Of a DNA stretch of 64,000 nucleotides, positions 54,169 through 64,000 are shown in pieces. The stretch comes from Diorhabda sublineata (lineage: Eukaryota > Arthropoda > Insecta > Coleoptera > Chrysomelidae), in NCBI RefSeq assembly GCF_026230105.1, contig NC_079484.1:5843805-5907804 (forward strand). Direction: 5' to 3'. Below the pieces are notes generated by a model. It worked only from the letters and a program-made list of their open reading frames with translations, was not told the DNA's origin and made no database searches. Position 1 is the first letter of the stretch. Every line of letters starts with the position of its first letter. Both the position numbers and the translations under genes were made by a program.

Positions 54169-54350
54169 AGGATATTCACGGATCAGAACATCTGTCACTG
54201 TCTGAAAGAATCGTGGTTTATCTGTTCAAGCAACTGTTAGATCAAGGTCTAGAAATAGATATGTCTCTGATACTAGCAGAGTTTTGCTTGTAAAAAAAAC
54301 TCATGTATCTGGTACCATAGTAGAAACTCCTAGAAATGGGTAAAAGAAAG

Positions 54351-55655
54351 TCTCACACGAAATTTAAATAAGTTCATCTAGAGTATTGGCAAAGAATATA
54401 CATACAACACATCTTATCGCAGAAGACCGCTCAATTCTGTTGATACATTTCGCAAAAATCTGGAGGAAGACCCTGCCATGAACTAATCTTTATTTTACAG
54501 AGTAATTGTATTAAACAAAACAAATTGAGAAAGGCTAGTGACATTTTTCATCTGATATTTTCAATTACATATTAAAACGAGAAACATTTCCAAAATATAT
54601 TGCAAAAGGCTCAGCTTTTAAAGCATCTAAATTCTGGCGAAGAATTGGAGCAAAAAATTCAGCATAACGGTTTTAAATTTAAACAAAATTTTAGTGGCGA
54701 ATTTAATCTTTGAATTGGTTATGGTTTACCCAATGCATAGCCAACAATTTTGAATTTAATGGTTATTGTAAACGCTAATTTAATGTGAATATGATAAAAT
54801 ATTGTACTCATATTTTCATTTATAAAGACAATACTTTTTCAAATTGGACATATAGAGTAATCTTTTAAAAAAAGTTGAAAAAAATAAGATTTTCTGCACT
54901 CTCTATACTTGATTAGTTGATTTCGTACAATCTGGTATAAAATATATATATTTTTTGCTATTTGTAGCAAAGTTAAGGGGGTCATATTATACTGAGAACC
55001 TTCAAATATGAAATTAATGATTTCTATTTGAAATTTTGCCAAAATCGTTGTCGATCTGATTGTCTTAAATATTTACCCAGATGGTACTCATGTCATCGAA
55101 CATGTTGTCTTCTTAATTCGCATCCAGAACACTTTGAGCTCAATTTTCGAAAAATTTATTCGAAAAAAACAGAACGCATGATTGGGATAGTGTCTGAACC
55201 AAAGATTGGAAAGTCAAGGGAACGCTTCTTTTTTCGAAAAAATATTGCACGTCCCTGTATCGCCCGGCTACTACGGTTCAACTGAAAGAGAAAGAGAAAA
55301 AAACTTAATTTTGGATCAAAATAAATATAATGGTATAACGTAATATACAGTGCCAATTAGAAAAATATAATAAAGGTTTCAATTTCATTTTTTTTTTAAG
55401 TCGAGTCGAGCAGTTGAGCTTTTGTGATTGATCGTCGCAACTTACCCCTGCGACCAATATTTCCATGTATCGAATTTTTGTAGTTAGATATGTTGACGAT
55501 GAAATAAAGATAAAAGCAGCACCCCACCCGTACTTTAATACAAAGTATTGTACACTATAATTGTACTCTATACTTTGTTAGAATAATGTACAAAAAAATA
55601 TTTTATTTTAAGCCTTCATGGAGAAATCGCTTCATCGAACCAACTTTATAGTTAG
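54351..55655. other. No gene recognised
   Basis: It should include the 3' end of the piggyBac but neither the Cys-rich domain nor a TTAA-flanked repeat is evident. A Cys/Arg-rich 85-codon frame (55028-55285) matches nothing I know. Confidence 0.45.
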
Positions 55656-55900
55656 AGATGTACTTCTGAGTGGTTTGCACAACTATCAACTTCACAAGAA
55701 TTGCAGCAAGTGTTTAATAAAAGCGATGATAATTTTTTAAACTTGTATAAAGCGATTTCACTTCTACTGCTTATTCCATATGCCACGTCTCCATTCACAA
55801 AAAGTCTTTTCTGTGATGAATAGGAAATGGCGCGACTAAAAAGAAACAGTGAAGTCAGCGAATTTGATATAAGTTATTTGGTGGAGACACTAATTTAATA
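55656..55900 (+). pseudogene. hAT-type transposase C-terminal scrap (tentative)
   Basis: NLYKAISLLLLIPYATSPF in one frame and KVFSVMNRKWRD then stop-KETVKSANLI in another resemble the hAT dimerisation region (LSIPxSNAxxERxFSxMNxxWxxxRNxLSxxxxxxL). Upstream TSEWFAQLSTSQELQQVF may belong. Short and frameshifted, so only a suggestion. Confidence 0.4.
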
Positions 55901-56640
55901 CTAATTGAAAAAACCAACGAAAAATATTTTTAAACATTATAATAAATAAAAATCAACTGTATTTATTTGATACCATTCACTTTTTTTTTTCACCTATAAC
56001 AACTAATGTACTTTAATTGCAGAAAAAAAGGTGACAACCCTATGAACGTTACTTCTATTGCTTCAAGAACTGAAGACAAATACGAAGAAAACTTTGGGTG
56101 CTAACAACTATTAGGGACTTTTCCAAATATAATTAGAAATATGTGTTATTCAGATATGTAATTCTTGCATCTTATTTAATCATTTTGTCACACACTCCCA
56201 AAATTCAGATCTGTATGAATTAAACGTAGTTTCAAACATGGTAGTTTCCTTTTTTAAAAATATTTAATACTGGAAACTTTTCCATATTTAAATCTCTTTT
56301 GCCTATCCGACCGTGGTGTTTTATGGTAACTATTGACACCGATGCTAGTTGAATCAGTCCCTCTCGTGGTGGTTTTTGTTAGCAAGCAGCAACCAGTGCG
56401 GTTTTGAGTTCGCGACGCTTTCCTGCTTTTACTTACAACTATAAGTCCGGGTTCATATGTTCATTGGACCAGAGCCATTTTGAAATCAAAAGATGAAGAC
56501 ATTGGATATTGGATAAACTGGATCAAGAAAGCACTAACATTCAGTAAATTAGAGTTGCAGACAATGTCTGGAATTCGTGAATTATCATCTGCGAAATATG
56601 GTAAAGATTCCCGGAGATGCCACTGACATAATTGAACGTG

Positions 56641-56905
56641 TACGGAGGTGGTTTTTTTTCCAAACCTCCGATAGTTCATGTAAAATATCAGCATCAGCAT
56701 CAATAATGGCTGACATGTTTACGTGGCTGTAGCACAACGCCGACTGACGCCTGAATGTCAACGAAAGCGGAGTGTCTAGTGCGAGAGCTTCGCAGTTGCC
56801 TACAGCCCGTGCCCGCTTTCTTCTGCACGAAGCGTTCATACTTTGCTGTTGTGAAGCTGTCTATGGAAAAAGGCTGCGAGACTTTTGCTTGTTTTTTTTT
56901 TAAAT
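56641..56905 (-). mobile_element. Internally deleted mariner-type element (second family), copy 2
   Basis: The 3' end starts at TA (56641-56642) with CGGAGGTGGTTTTTTTTCCA and AACCTCCGATAG. On the minus strand the leader (AGACACTCCGCTTTCGTTGA, CGTCAGTCGGCGTTGTGCTA) precedes ATG and MSAIIDADADILHELSE. The N-terminus matches copy 1 for only a few codons before a deletion joins the 3' end. The leader is longer than in copy 1 (to about 56890). The 5' inverted repeat is missing. Confidence 0.65.
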
Positions 56906-58269
56906 GGAGTAAGTTAAAGCGTGTTTTCAGGAATATCTGGAAATCTCATGAGAATAATTGCGAAATCTTTTTCAATTATATTATAGTTAGAATAAATAAT
57001 CACGAATAACGTGTTAGTTCTAAATTTCGGTCATAAAACTAACCATGTTATTAACTGAGTAAAAGAAGCACATTAGTCGTCGGATAATCGCCATGTGTGA
57101 AAAGAAGTCTGGGTTCAGTCAGTCGACGGGAGCGGCTACAACAAGCAACACAAGCTGAATTGAAGTCGACAAAACGCCCTATGAAAAGGTTAAATAGTGA
57201 CAGTCAACCACAAGCGCTCGATTTTTTGCTGCAAACTTCGGATGCTAAAATGTGCCCGTCAGAAAGCGGTCTGAAGCTTTTGTCATTTTATTTGTCAATC
57301 ATCGAAATTTTTATATTTGATAATTGTAAATTACGTATTAGTTACAATATAAGATTTATTCATAGTTTCACAAACTAAATAAAGTAATAACAATTAGTAC
57401 AATTTACAAATAATCATTTAATTGGTTGAACGACCTTACAGCAGCATTACGTTTATCAAAAAAGAAATTTGAGGTCACTAATTATGAAATGAAAAAATAT
57501 TTCATTTCCTGAACAACTAGCCTAATTCGTGAAATAATTAACAATTTTATTATGCAAGCTTGAAATTAATCTATTAATAGCCGCAAAATTTTTCTTACAA
57601 CTTGTTCGGTTGATAGTCAATTGTAATGTTTTAATTAATTGTTTGGTCATTATGCGATAATTTCATTAGTCAACCGTGAAAATAAAATGTTTTTTGTCGG
57701 AAACAATCAAAATCAAGGTTTTGTAATTTGATAAACGTTCTTTCATGTGGAAAAATTCCGAAATTTATTTACACAAGAAACGAATATATTAACTTTAACG
57801 TCGAGTGAAATTTAAGTCACTTCATCTACAGATATTGAAAAAAATATGTTAATACATACAGTTGTGACTAAAAATATCAACTCATGCCACACCCCGCAAT
57901 CACAAATCACTGGCGTAAAACCTGAACATGAAATGGCCCTCGTATTTTAACATCAATGAGATTATTTGATTCCTAAAAGTACCTACGACTTTAGTTTAAT
58001 ATTATTTTCTTAAACAATCAACTTTTGGATAGAACTTTTCGAAATGTACTTGTATACATGTGACTCGATCATCTCGGGACAATATAGTCAGTAAAAAAAC
58101 CCTTTTTGTCCCAAAAGTCGAGTTAAATATGTAGCGGAAGAGTGAGAGTAACAGAGCTCGACGAGCAAAGTACATAATCTGGGCCCAAAGCCTATCGATG
58201 CGGCTGTTGAACGTAATTCTGTGGGTTTCATGAGCAATTAATACTTGCAGAATTAAATTTATAACCTAG
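56906..58269. other. No gene recognised
   Basis: A 93-codon frame at 57097-57378 (Ser/Arg/Gln-rich start) has no identifiable domain. The rest is AT-rich. Confidence 0.45.
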
Positions 58270-58400
58270 AACAATACTTTAAACGAATTTGAATATCAGA
58301 GACACGAAGCGGGAGATTTTATGGCGGCTCTTCCGAAACTCCGGAGAAAGCTGGGGGATTGCCGGCGACGGCATAGTTCCTCGACAATGTTAATAGAAGG
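58270..58400. other. GC-richer island
   Basis: ACGAAGCGGGAGATTTTATG, AACTCCGGAGAAAGCTGGGG and GCCGGCGACGGCATAG stand out from the AT-rich surroundings. Candidate conserved non-coding block; no other support. Confidence 0.3.
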
Positions 58401-58959
58401 AAATGGGGCTATTTGGGTTTATTTCAAATTAATTTTAAAATTTGTAAGGACTTAAAAGGCGGCAATGAAAGTGCAGTCTTTGTTGATGTTTATTATCGTT
58501 ATTACCAATTTAAATTGCTAAATTTGCTGGATAGAAAATTATACAATTCAAGCACCATTTCAAAAAATAAGGAATCATCTTTTAATACTTAAAGTGTTTC
58601 CACAAAATTTGTAAATTGAATATTTCTTTAATACTCAAAGCCCCAATTATATTGAAAATATTCATTTTGAAACTTATGTATTTATTTCTAATAATTTCAA
58701 GTCAAAAAACAAAGAGAAAGATGAGTGAGATTCTTTTTAAGGTAAGATAAATTACTCGTTTTCTATTGATAACTGTAAATGTTTGTCCTAAAGTTACAGC
58801 CGTAGACCCAACTTTCATCTTCAGTAACGATTTTGCCAATGAAATTTGGATCTGCATGTTCTAATTCGTTGTCTGCATATCTATACAGCTGCAGAAATAT
58901 CAATACAAAGCGTGACCATTGGATCAAACCTAATTATGGAATACTACAAGGTACTAAAT
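58401..58959. other. AT-rich DNA, no gene seen
   Basis: No motif. Confidence 0.5.
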
Positions 58960-59300
58960 AAAATACCTGGCGAAAGACTTGCTACGAATTTCTGGACATA
59001 GAGGATTCAGAGGCAATGAAGTAAAGCATGTGAAGCTGCGGAAAGGGGAAAAGCATATCTCAAATTTCTTCAGCTAGGTATGGCGGCTTATCTGTATTAT
59101 AAAGCTACACACCTTCTGTAACTACCAGGACCTTATCACCACACGGGGGAATGTAATTTGTCATTGGAGGCTTGTATTTAAGCCGGCGACATCCGGAGGA
59201 ATGTCCCATCCTACTATTTGGCGATCAAGTGGACTGCAAAGGAATCACCTAGAATAATTAGGACTGGAAAGGCTTTCACAGTCTTAGTTATAGTGATAAA
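58960..59300 (+). pseudogene. LINE (Jockey-like) RNase H-region remnant
   Basis: LLRISGHRGFRGNEVK matches the WVPGHxGIxGNExAD block of the RNase H domain of Jockey/I-type LINEs. Further on HHTGECNLSLEACI and EECPILLFGDQ in other frames fit TGHCxLxxHL and the ECP(x)L tail. Multiple frameshifts; no reverse transcriptase nearby. Confidence 0.45.
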
Positions 59301-60359
59301 CATCATTGGAAAGCTATTTATAAAGATCAGTTATCATCGGTACTTACAAGTAACTGTAAAAATTCAAATATTGAAGTGAAGATCTCATCACAAAATTGTA
59401 CAAAACTACAGAATTTAAAAATATCAAAATTAAACTTTTTTAAATATGAAGCTCCGACATGTTGTTGCATTGGGAATAAAAATGTGATAAGATCGAGAGT
59501 GATTGGAAATCGTCCATTGAGTTACTTAGTATAGGTACACAGAACTAAGAATGGGCCAGAAGGATGTCAAAACTTTTCTTTGCTATTCAAACATATATCT
59601 GACATAGGGCAGTTTAATGAAGGCTTTCACTTGCACCATACTTTAACTCTTAAAAACTGCCTTCATCTCTTTTCACCAGTTTAAGTTATTTGAGGCTTCC
59701 ATTGAAAACTCCTAATGCAGAACGTGAGGCTATATAATTCGATCAAATATAACAACGAGTTTCATAGTATATAAAATTTGTCTTTCTATTTAAAATAATA
59801 GAAACCGATGAGGGCATAATAAGTCATTCTGTTTAGATGCAAAATATTTCATTACTCCTACAATAGAATGTGATATAGTATTTCATTACGAAAGTAATTA
59901 AATTTGAAGACGACGGTGAACGTTTGTTGAAGATAAATATTGTGTATTCGATGTACTTTGCTGCTTTTAGTTTTATTGCAGTTTCAAAGACTTTTAAAGT
60001 AGAATTATAAGGGAATGTAATTGAACACTTCGGGCTATTACGTTGAACGTGTTTGTTAAAAATTCCAATTGAAATGATACACTGTAAATAGCTTCACAGA
60101 ATCCTCCGATAAATACTGATTGCGATAGCCGATATTGATTAGAATATTATATTTTGAAGCGCCTCGTACTTTGTTGTAACACATATACAATCGAATTGGC
60201 AATAACTCTCAAAACTCTTTATGGTTTCTAAGAATATCATACAACGGAATTTGTTACTGAATTATTGAAAATAATCGTAATAATCGTTGGGAGTTTGATT
60301 GAATTATAAAAAATAATTAATCCCATGTAAATGGAAACCAACAATATTGTAACAGAATC
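59301..60359. other. AT-rich DNA, no gene seen
   Basis: No motif. Confidence 0.5.
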
Positions 60360-60480
60360 GGGGCGCGCGCTTTTTTTTTTCATTAATCATCAATAAATGA
60401 TCAAGTGGGTTTAATTAACTTCGCTTCGTTCCCGATTTAATTAATAATTAAATCTTTCTATAGATAGTTAACAATTACCT
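60360..60480. other. Candidate regulatory block
   Basis: GGGCGCGCGC followed by a T run, then ATCAATAAATGATC (Hox/Exd-like) and several TTAATTAA/TAATTAAA homeodomain-type cores within 100 bases. Suggestive only. Confidence 0.3.
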
Positions 60481-61899
60481 TGTATTATATAGAGGAGCTT
60501 TGTGCCCCTTAATTAGACAGTTACGTTGTTCGAATCCAGAACAAGACTAAAAATGGCGAAAGACTATAAAATATAATGTACAAAGAGTGGCTCATTATGT
60601 CAGTAGACGGTATTTTAACAATGCCGTGTTGTAGGATTAACTGCATTGATATACCATTGATCCGTCGGTATACAGGATGGACTAGTTTTATTTGATAATT
60701 TGATTTAGACACTATAAAAACCATCTAAGCCGAAAATAAAATAAATGACAACAGGATTTATTCTTATGTTAAGTAACAATTTTGTTACATATCACAGGAC
60801 ACGGGACATATCCAATAAAGACGAATCCTCCAGCTTGGTTGAAGAGAAAATGGAGAAGGTACCGAAGTGGTGATTGACATGTCATCCGTGTTCGACGAGG
60901 TAACTCATGCCTTCACAAATACTAAGAAAGTATCTGCTACACATACAGCTTCTTAGCTTCAGAAATAATAAATTGGCCAACACCAACGAAAAACTTTTAA
61001 TGTGAATACTCTCAAATTTCAGTTACTTACCAAAATCAATGTATGGAATACATGGTTTACATTGACTGTAACAAATAATGTGTAATAACCAGGACTAGAA
61101 ACTAGAGATACAAGTGATGAACTAAACCGAAAAGAAACTATTGAAAAAGAGTTTCTCGAAATATTCGGATCCTTTTATCGCGAATTTGAAAACTCAATCC
61201 AAAAAAAAACACCTCATAAACTATCGTTTTTTTTTTAATTCGAAATCGAAAATATATTTCTCTATTTTTGTATTAGAACAACGTTATTCGCGCACATATT
61301 TTCATGTAAGAATGCACTCTAATTTTGAACAATTTTGGGTAATTTTTTGTAGTGGGTTGGTGCCCCTGTTTCATTTTGACAGCTGACAGGTTTAATATAT
61401 TGGAATTATTATGTATCATTCTGTGAAGAAGTAAATTCTGGTGGTGTGAATTGAAGTTTTTCAATCGTCTGCTTACAGGATAAATTTTTTTCTGACTTAA
61501 GCAAACTTTTAAATTTGAATAATATTTCCAAAGTCAACTGTCAAACATGAATCGGTGCTACCAACCGACCACCTTCATTACGATGTAATTTCCCTAACAA
61601 TTGTTCTATACCTAAATGATGTGAATGAAAGCCGAAACAAAGAAAATATAAGACACTGGTAACAAAAGGCCATTCCAGGATTCGTTCTTTTTTTTTGAAT
61701 TGGATTTGAATAAAAAGCCTTCTGTTATTTCCAAATTTGTACAACCTTTGACTCGAATCCTTAGTATTATTATTTACAAAATCGTCCAGTCATTTAGACT
61801 TCCTTAAATTTCTAATTGTGAGCATTATTTAATTTGAATGCACACTAAAAAACACACAGAATGACAGCCTATTTCGAAAATTTTTGGAATTTTTAATTT
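60481..61899. other. No gene recognised
   Basis: A short frame near 60870 reads VVIDMSSVFDEVTHAF, faintly like a reverse transcriptase palm block (D-x-SxAFDxVxH). It is isolated, so I do not annotate it. Confidence 0.4.
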
Positions 61900-62235
61900 A
61901 ATTAAGTCGGAATTTTTGGAAACCGTTGGTAACATTCCTACTGAATACTCTGTTTAAACCATCACTACACCAAGTTATCGTCCTGGGAGACTGAAGGTAA
62001 AAGATAGGGAAAGGAGTTTTATAGAGAATGTAGCTGTACTCAACAGTTATAATGATCTTTAGATAAGTTAATTAACCGTAATAGATTTAAGGAGTCTTAA
62101 TGTGAAGCCACTTTCTTCCAAAATCAAAATAAAAAATAAGAAAATCTGCTCTGATACCTTTCAATCCTGTTTATATGCAAGGTTGGAACGAATTTTTAAT
62201 AACAAAATTGGTTTATAAATCCAGTAAATACATTA

Positions 62236-62512
62236 AAACAATTGATGGATAATTCTAAGGATAAAATACCAGATTTATAAAAGTATGGTATCTATGAAAT
62301 ATGCTGTAGTTATTATGACAGAAGGTATGTTGGCCAGACTAAGAAATTATTTAATGTCCGATTTAAAGAGCACAAAGCTCATTTAAAAAAATATAGACGG
62401 AGAAAAAATCGATTATTTCCGATCATGTTACCAGTAATAATCTTTAAATAAATATAAGTAATATTAAATTGTTAAATATGTTCAATAGAGAGGTTTCCCC
62501 ATGGAAATTAAC
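62236..62512 (+). pseudogene. GIY-YIG endonuclease domain, Penelope-like, copy 2
   Basis: LMDNSKDKIPDL, stop, KYGIYEICCSYYDRRYVGQT then KKLFNVRFKEHKAHLKK is clearly homologous to the 2.9 kb copy (NSKDIIPNL, GIYEISYG, YIGQT, VRFKEH). A later frame gives DHVTSNNL, stop, INISNIKLLNMFNREV. YIG is changed to YVG. Broken by stops and a frameshift. Confidence 0.7.
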
Positions 62513-62537
62513 AATAAATATGTAGTTCGAGTTTACC

Positions 62538-62590
62538 AGTCGCCAAAAACGATAACTTGCTTATCGAAACGCGCCTCAAACGGTGTAATT
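62538..62590 (+). ncRNA. Hammerhead-like motif, degenerate
   Basis: CGATAACTTGCTTATCG forms a 5-bp or longer helix II-like stem followed by AAACGCGCCTC. The upstream CTGAAGA is replaced by CGCCAAAAA. Inactive if homologous to a ribozyme. Confidence 0.35.
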
Positions 62591-62645
62591 GTGAGTGTTA
62601 ATGTAGTGTAAACAGTGTGTTCAGTATAATTTTTATCTTGTCGAT

Positions 62646-63790
62646 CTTGTTCAAAATATCAATAACCACAGTTGGACTTCATGGTCCTAGTCCAATGAGA
62701 TCTCCCCTGGATTCTATGTTAATCCGTTTTCGAGTTTTTCGACTTCTTGGTCATTCGTCCACAAATTTGCAGCAAAGAGACATCATCAATTGGTTTACTA
62801 TAAATTACGGGATTTATTGGTTTTTTGATAAACAGTTTGGTTTCTGGGAAAAAGAATCAACAGCCTTACGGTAATGGTTTGTAAGACCAAATATTTAATA
62901 CTGTACCCGAAAGTTTATCGGAGAGGACCAAAAGTACCTCATGCGTTTCTATAGGAAATAATCTTTGGAGCTATCTACTACTGTAATGAATAGAGCTTCC
63001 TATCATACTCGTCTGAACAAATGTTTTTCTTCTTGGAACAGTCGAAAATAATAATACAATTAAAGCAAACTAGGTGGCAACTATTAAATTACACCAGGTC
63101 AATTCATCGAGTTAAAACTTCTTAAAACTATTTCGACAGATAGACGGAAATATAAAATATCGTTTTCATAACCAGTCTCGTTATTTAGTAGCCAGACTTC
63201 GTATAGAAACTCTCTGAGAATTTTTTGCATCAAGTCCTCGAACATCCCGTATAAATATATTTATTGTAGCATGTTTTACAATATTTGGTATAAAATTTCT
63301 ACTGCAACATAATGAGAATTGAATTTTAGTAATTTAGGGACGAGCATCTTGTATTTCGTAAATAAAATTTTTTCGATATCGTTATTTATATTACCAAAAA
63401 ATATTCAGGAAGGAAACTGTGGGGAACGTTTTTTCTTGGCTGTTTGATAACATCCTATTCGCATATATCCAATTTACGGAAACAGAGATAAAATAAATTG
63501 CATAGGTCCCGTCAGACATTGGGAATTTGTTGAGTCCACCAAGTATACAATATCTTGAGAAACCCCAATTCATAGCGCAAGGAGAAATAAACGATTATTT
63601 TATAAATTATTTATAAAAGTTAATTTATACGAATAAGCAATTAAATGTATATATACGTGCATTATATTCTATTATTATTCAATAATTACTCATAGTTTAT
63701 GACATTAATAAAAAAATTATAAAACTTCAACAAAACAGTATCATTCACACCCAACTAAGTAATATACTTCTATATAAATTATTGATAACC
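62646..63790. other. AT-rich DNA, no gene seen
   Basis: No motif. Confidence 0.5.
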
Positions 63791-63935
63791 CCTAAAAATT
63801 GGAATTACTGGAACCGTATGATATTCACACTATTATTTATAACCACTTCATCAACATCCACCAACCGTCAATTCAACTTCGGTATCTGAAGACGATAACT
63901 TTGGTATCGAAACGCGGTGAATGGAAAATATTTAT
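63791..63935 (+). repeat. Penelope LTR-like arm with the best hammerhead-like core
   Basis: GGAATTACTGGAACC at the start resembles the outer end of the family's arms. CTGAAGA (63886-63892), one C, GATA-ACTTTGG-TATC helix-loop (63894-63908) and GAAAC (63909-63913) then GCGG follow. The CUGANGA and GAAA cores are both intact, but GCGTC, the cleavage side, is changed to GCGGTG. No coding part is visible before the window continues. Confidence 0.5.
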
Positions 63936-64000
63936 TTGAACTGTGAAAAATTAATCAACTGGTAATATTTATACATACACTAGCACAATTATACTAACGC

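Larger units (their letters stand above)
52454..54350 (+). mobile_element. piggyBac-type element, 5' end kept, interrupted by a Tc1 insertion
   Basis: The 5' end is TTAA (52454-52457, the target site of piggyBac) followed by CCCTTTCAATCCCATG. Just inside lie two 16-18-bp palindromes (52473-52490 and 52517-52532). The transposase gene follows in the same direction and is interrupted at 53547-54168 by a Tc1-like element. piggyBac coding sequence resumes at about 54169 and is recognisable to about 54350. The 3' terminal repeat with TTAA was not found, so the element is 3'-damaged. piggyBac transposases excise precisely at TTAA. Confidence 0.8.
52682..54350 (+). pseudogene. piggyBac-like transposase, broken
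   Basis: Exon 1 (52682-52852) encodes an acidic N-terminus, MSDVSDDEPFEDSGSEYLPS, typical of piggyBac-like proteins. GTATGT at 52853 and a T-rich tract ending TTTTAG at 52912 delimit a 60-bp intron that joins the frame exactly: VADPFS to DKRATTTVPF. Exon 2 continues GFHPAIELENMKYPVNYLEA, IIQHLCNWTNERA and TVPEMYTFLSLNLYMGL (the domain entry), then breaks. From about 53270 RFSNPQAFIPGKP, YPGETLAIDECLVLYKGRLH (first catalytic Asp, AIDE) and SKRARFGIKMFCL follow. After FGED the Tc1 insertion starts. On its far side EDIHGSEHLSLSERIVVYLF, KQLLDQGL, LILAEFCL, stop, KKTHVSGTI resume the same protein with a one-base frame problem. The later catalytic Asps are lost or unreadable and the C-terminal Cys-rich domain is missing. 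Confidence 0.75.
61900..62645 (+). mobile_element. Penelope-like element fragment (family of 2.6-3.4 kb)
   Basis: The left arm (about 61905-62000: GGAATTTTTGGAAACCGTTG, CTACACCAAGTTATCGTCCT) corresponds to the left arm at 2.6 kb. The right arm (about 62540-62640: TATCGAAACGCGCCTCAAAC, GTGTAATTGTGAGTGTTAAT) corresponds to the right arm at 3.35-3.42 kb. So the inverted arrangement is conserved between loci. Between them is a decayed GIY-YIG piece. More of the interior survives here than at 2.6 kb, but no reverse transcriptase is legible. Confidence 0.65.

Noticed and set aside
60860..60945. VVIDMSSVFDEVTHAF, like a reverse transcriptase palm block
   Set aside because: Isolated, 16 residues, no flanking RT motif in any frame.
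1..64000. tRNA, rRNA, CRISPR arrays, bacterial operons
   Set aside because: I scanned for tRNA T-loop (GGTTCRAATCC) contexts, rRNA-like GC blocks and regularly spaced short repeats; only the 172-bp satellite is regular, and no spacer-repeat structure exists.

Overview
The window looks like insect nuclear DNA, most likely from a beetle or another TE-rich insect (inference). It is AT-rich throughout and has no operon structure, no bacterial-type genes and no complete host gene. Its contents are a crowd of insect-type transposable elements: mariner/Tc1/IS630, piggyBac, a hAT trace, Helitron, Penelope-like elements, several non-LTR LINE clades and one gypsy-like gag. Almost all are truncated, frameshifted or internally deleted. 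It reads as intergenic or intronic sequence with a few GC-richer islands that could be conserved regulatory DNA.

Layout. 0-10 kb: a Penelope-type terminal repeat (minus strand), a THAP-type exon with a splice donor, a fold-back Penelope-like element with a GIY-YIG domain (about 2.6-3.4 kb), a Jockey-like tail, an internally deleted mariner with both ends (4798-5388), a LINE reverse transcriptase remnant (6.3-7.1 kb) and mariner scraps. 10-25 kb: mariner fragments, a LINE 3' end (12.5-13.0 kb), a second deleted mariner (15.3-15.65 kb), a gypsy-like gag (16.7-17.05 kb), a repeat-encoded protein of unknown function directly followed by an R2/R4-type LINE remnant (18.1-19.6 kb), and an RTE-like LINE with YADD (22.9-23.8 kb). 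25-36 kb: a short inverted Penelope repeat pair (29.0-29.2 kb), LINE fragments, a second Penelope family with GIY-YIG flanked by inverted repeats (32.2-32.8 kb), and a LINE ORF1 remnant. 36.5-38.5 kb: the best preserved unit, a 1,995-bp Tc1/mariner-superfamily element with about 393-bp terminal inverted repeats, TA at both ends and an open 359-residue transposase. 38.5-52 kb: a degenerate tandem duplication, a Helitron deletion derivative ending in CTAG, a 172-bp tandem satellite (43.6-44.3 kb), and more transposase and LINE relics. 52.4-54.4 kb: a piggyBac element whose transposase is split by a nested, internally deleted Tc1-like element with its own inverted ends. 54-64 kb: hAT, mariner and Jockey traces, then two more Penelope-like terminal structures at 61.9-62.6 and 63.8-63.9 kb.

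The genes here do not work together as a pathway. They are independent mobile elements at different stages of decay, some nested. The most interesting threads are (1) the possibly still-mobile long-TIR element at 36.5-38.5 kb; (2) repeated Penelope-like loci whose inverted LTR-like arms carry a hammerhead-ribozyme-like core; (3) the Tc1-in-piggyBac nest; and (4) conserved repeat-encoded protein families I recognise as recurrent in insects but cannot assign a function. All family assignments were made by eye from translated motifs, with no database search.
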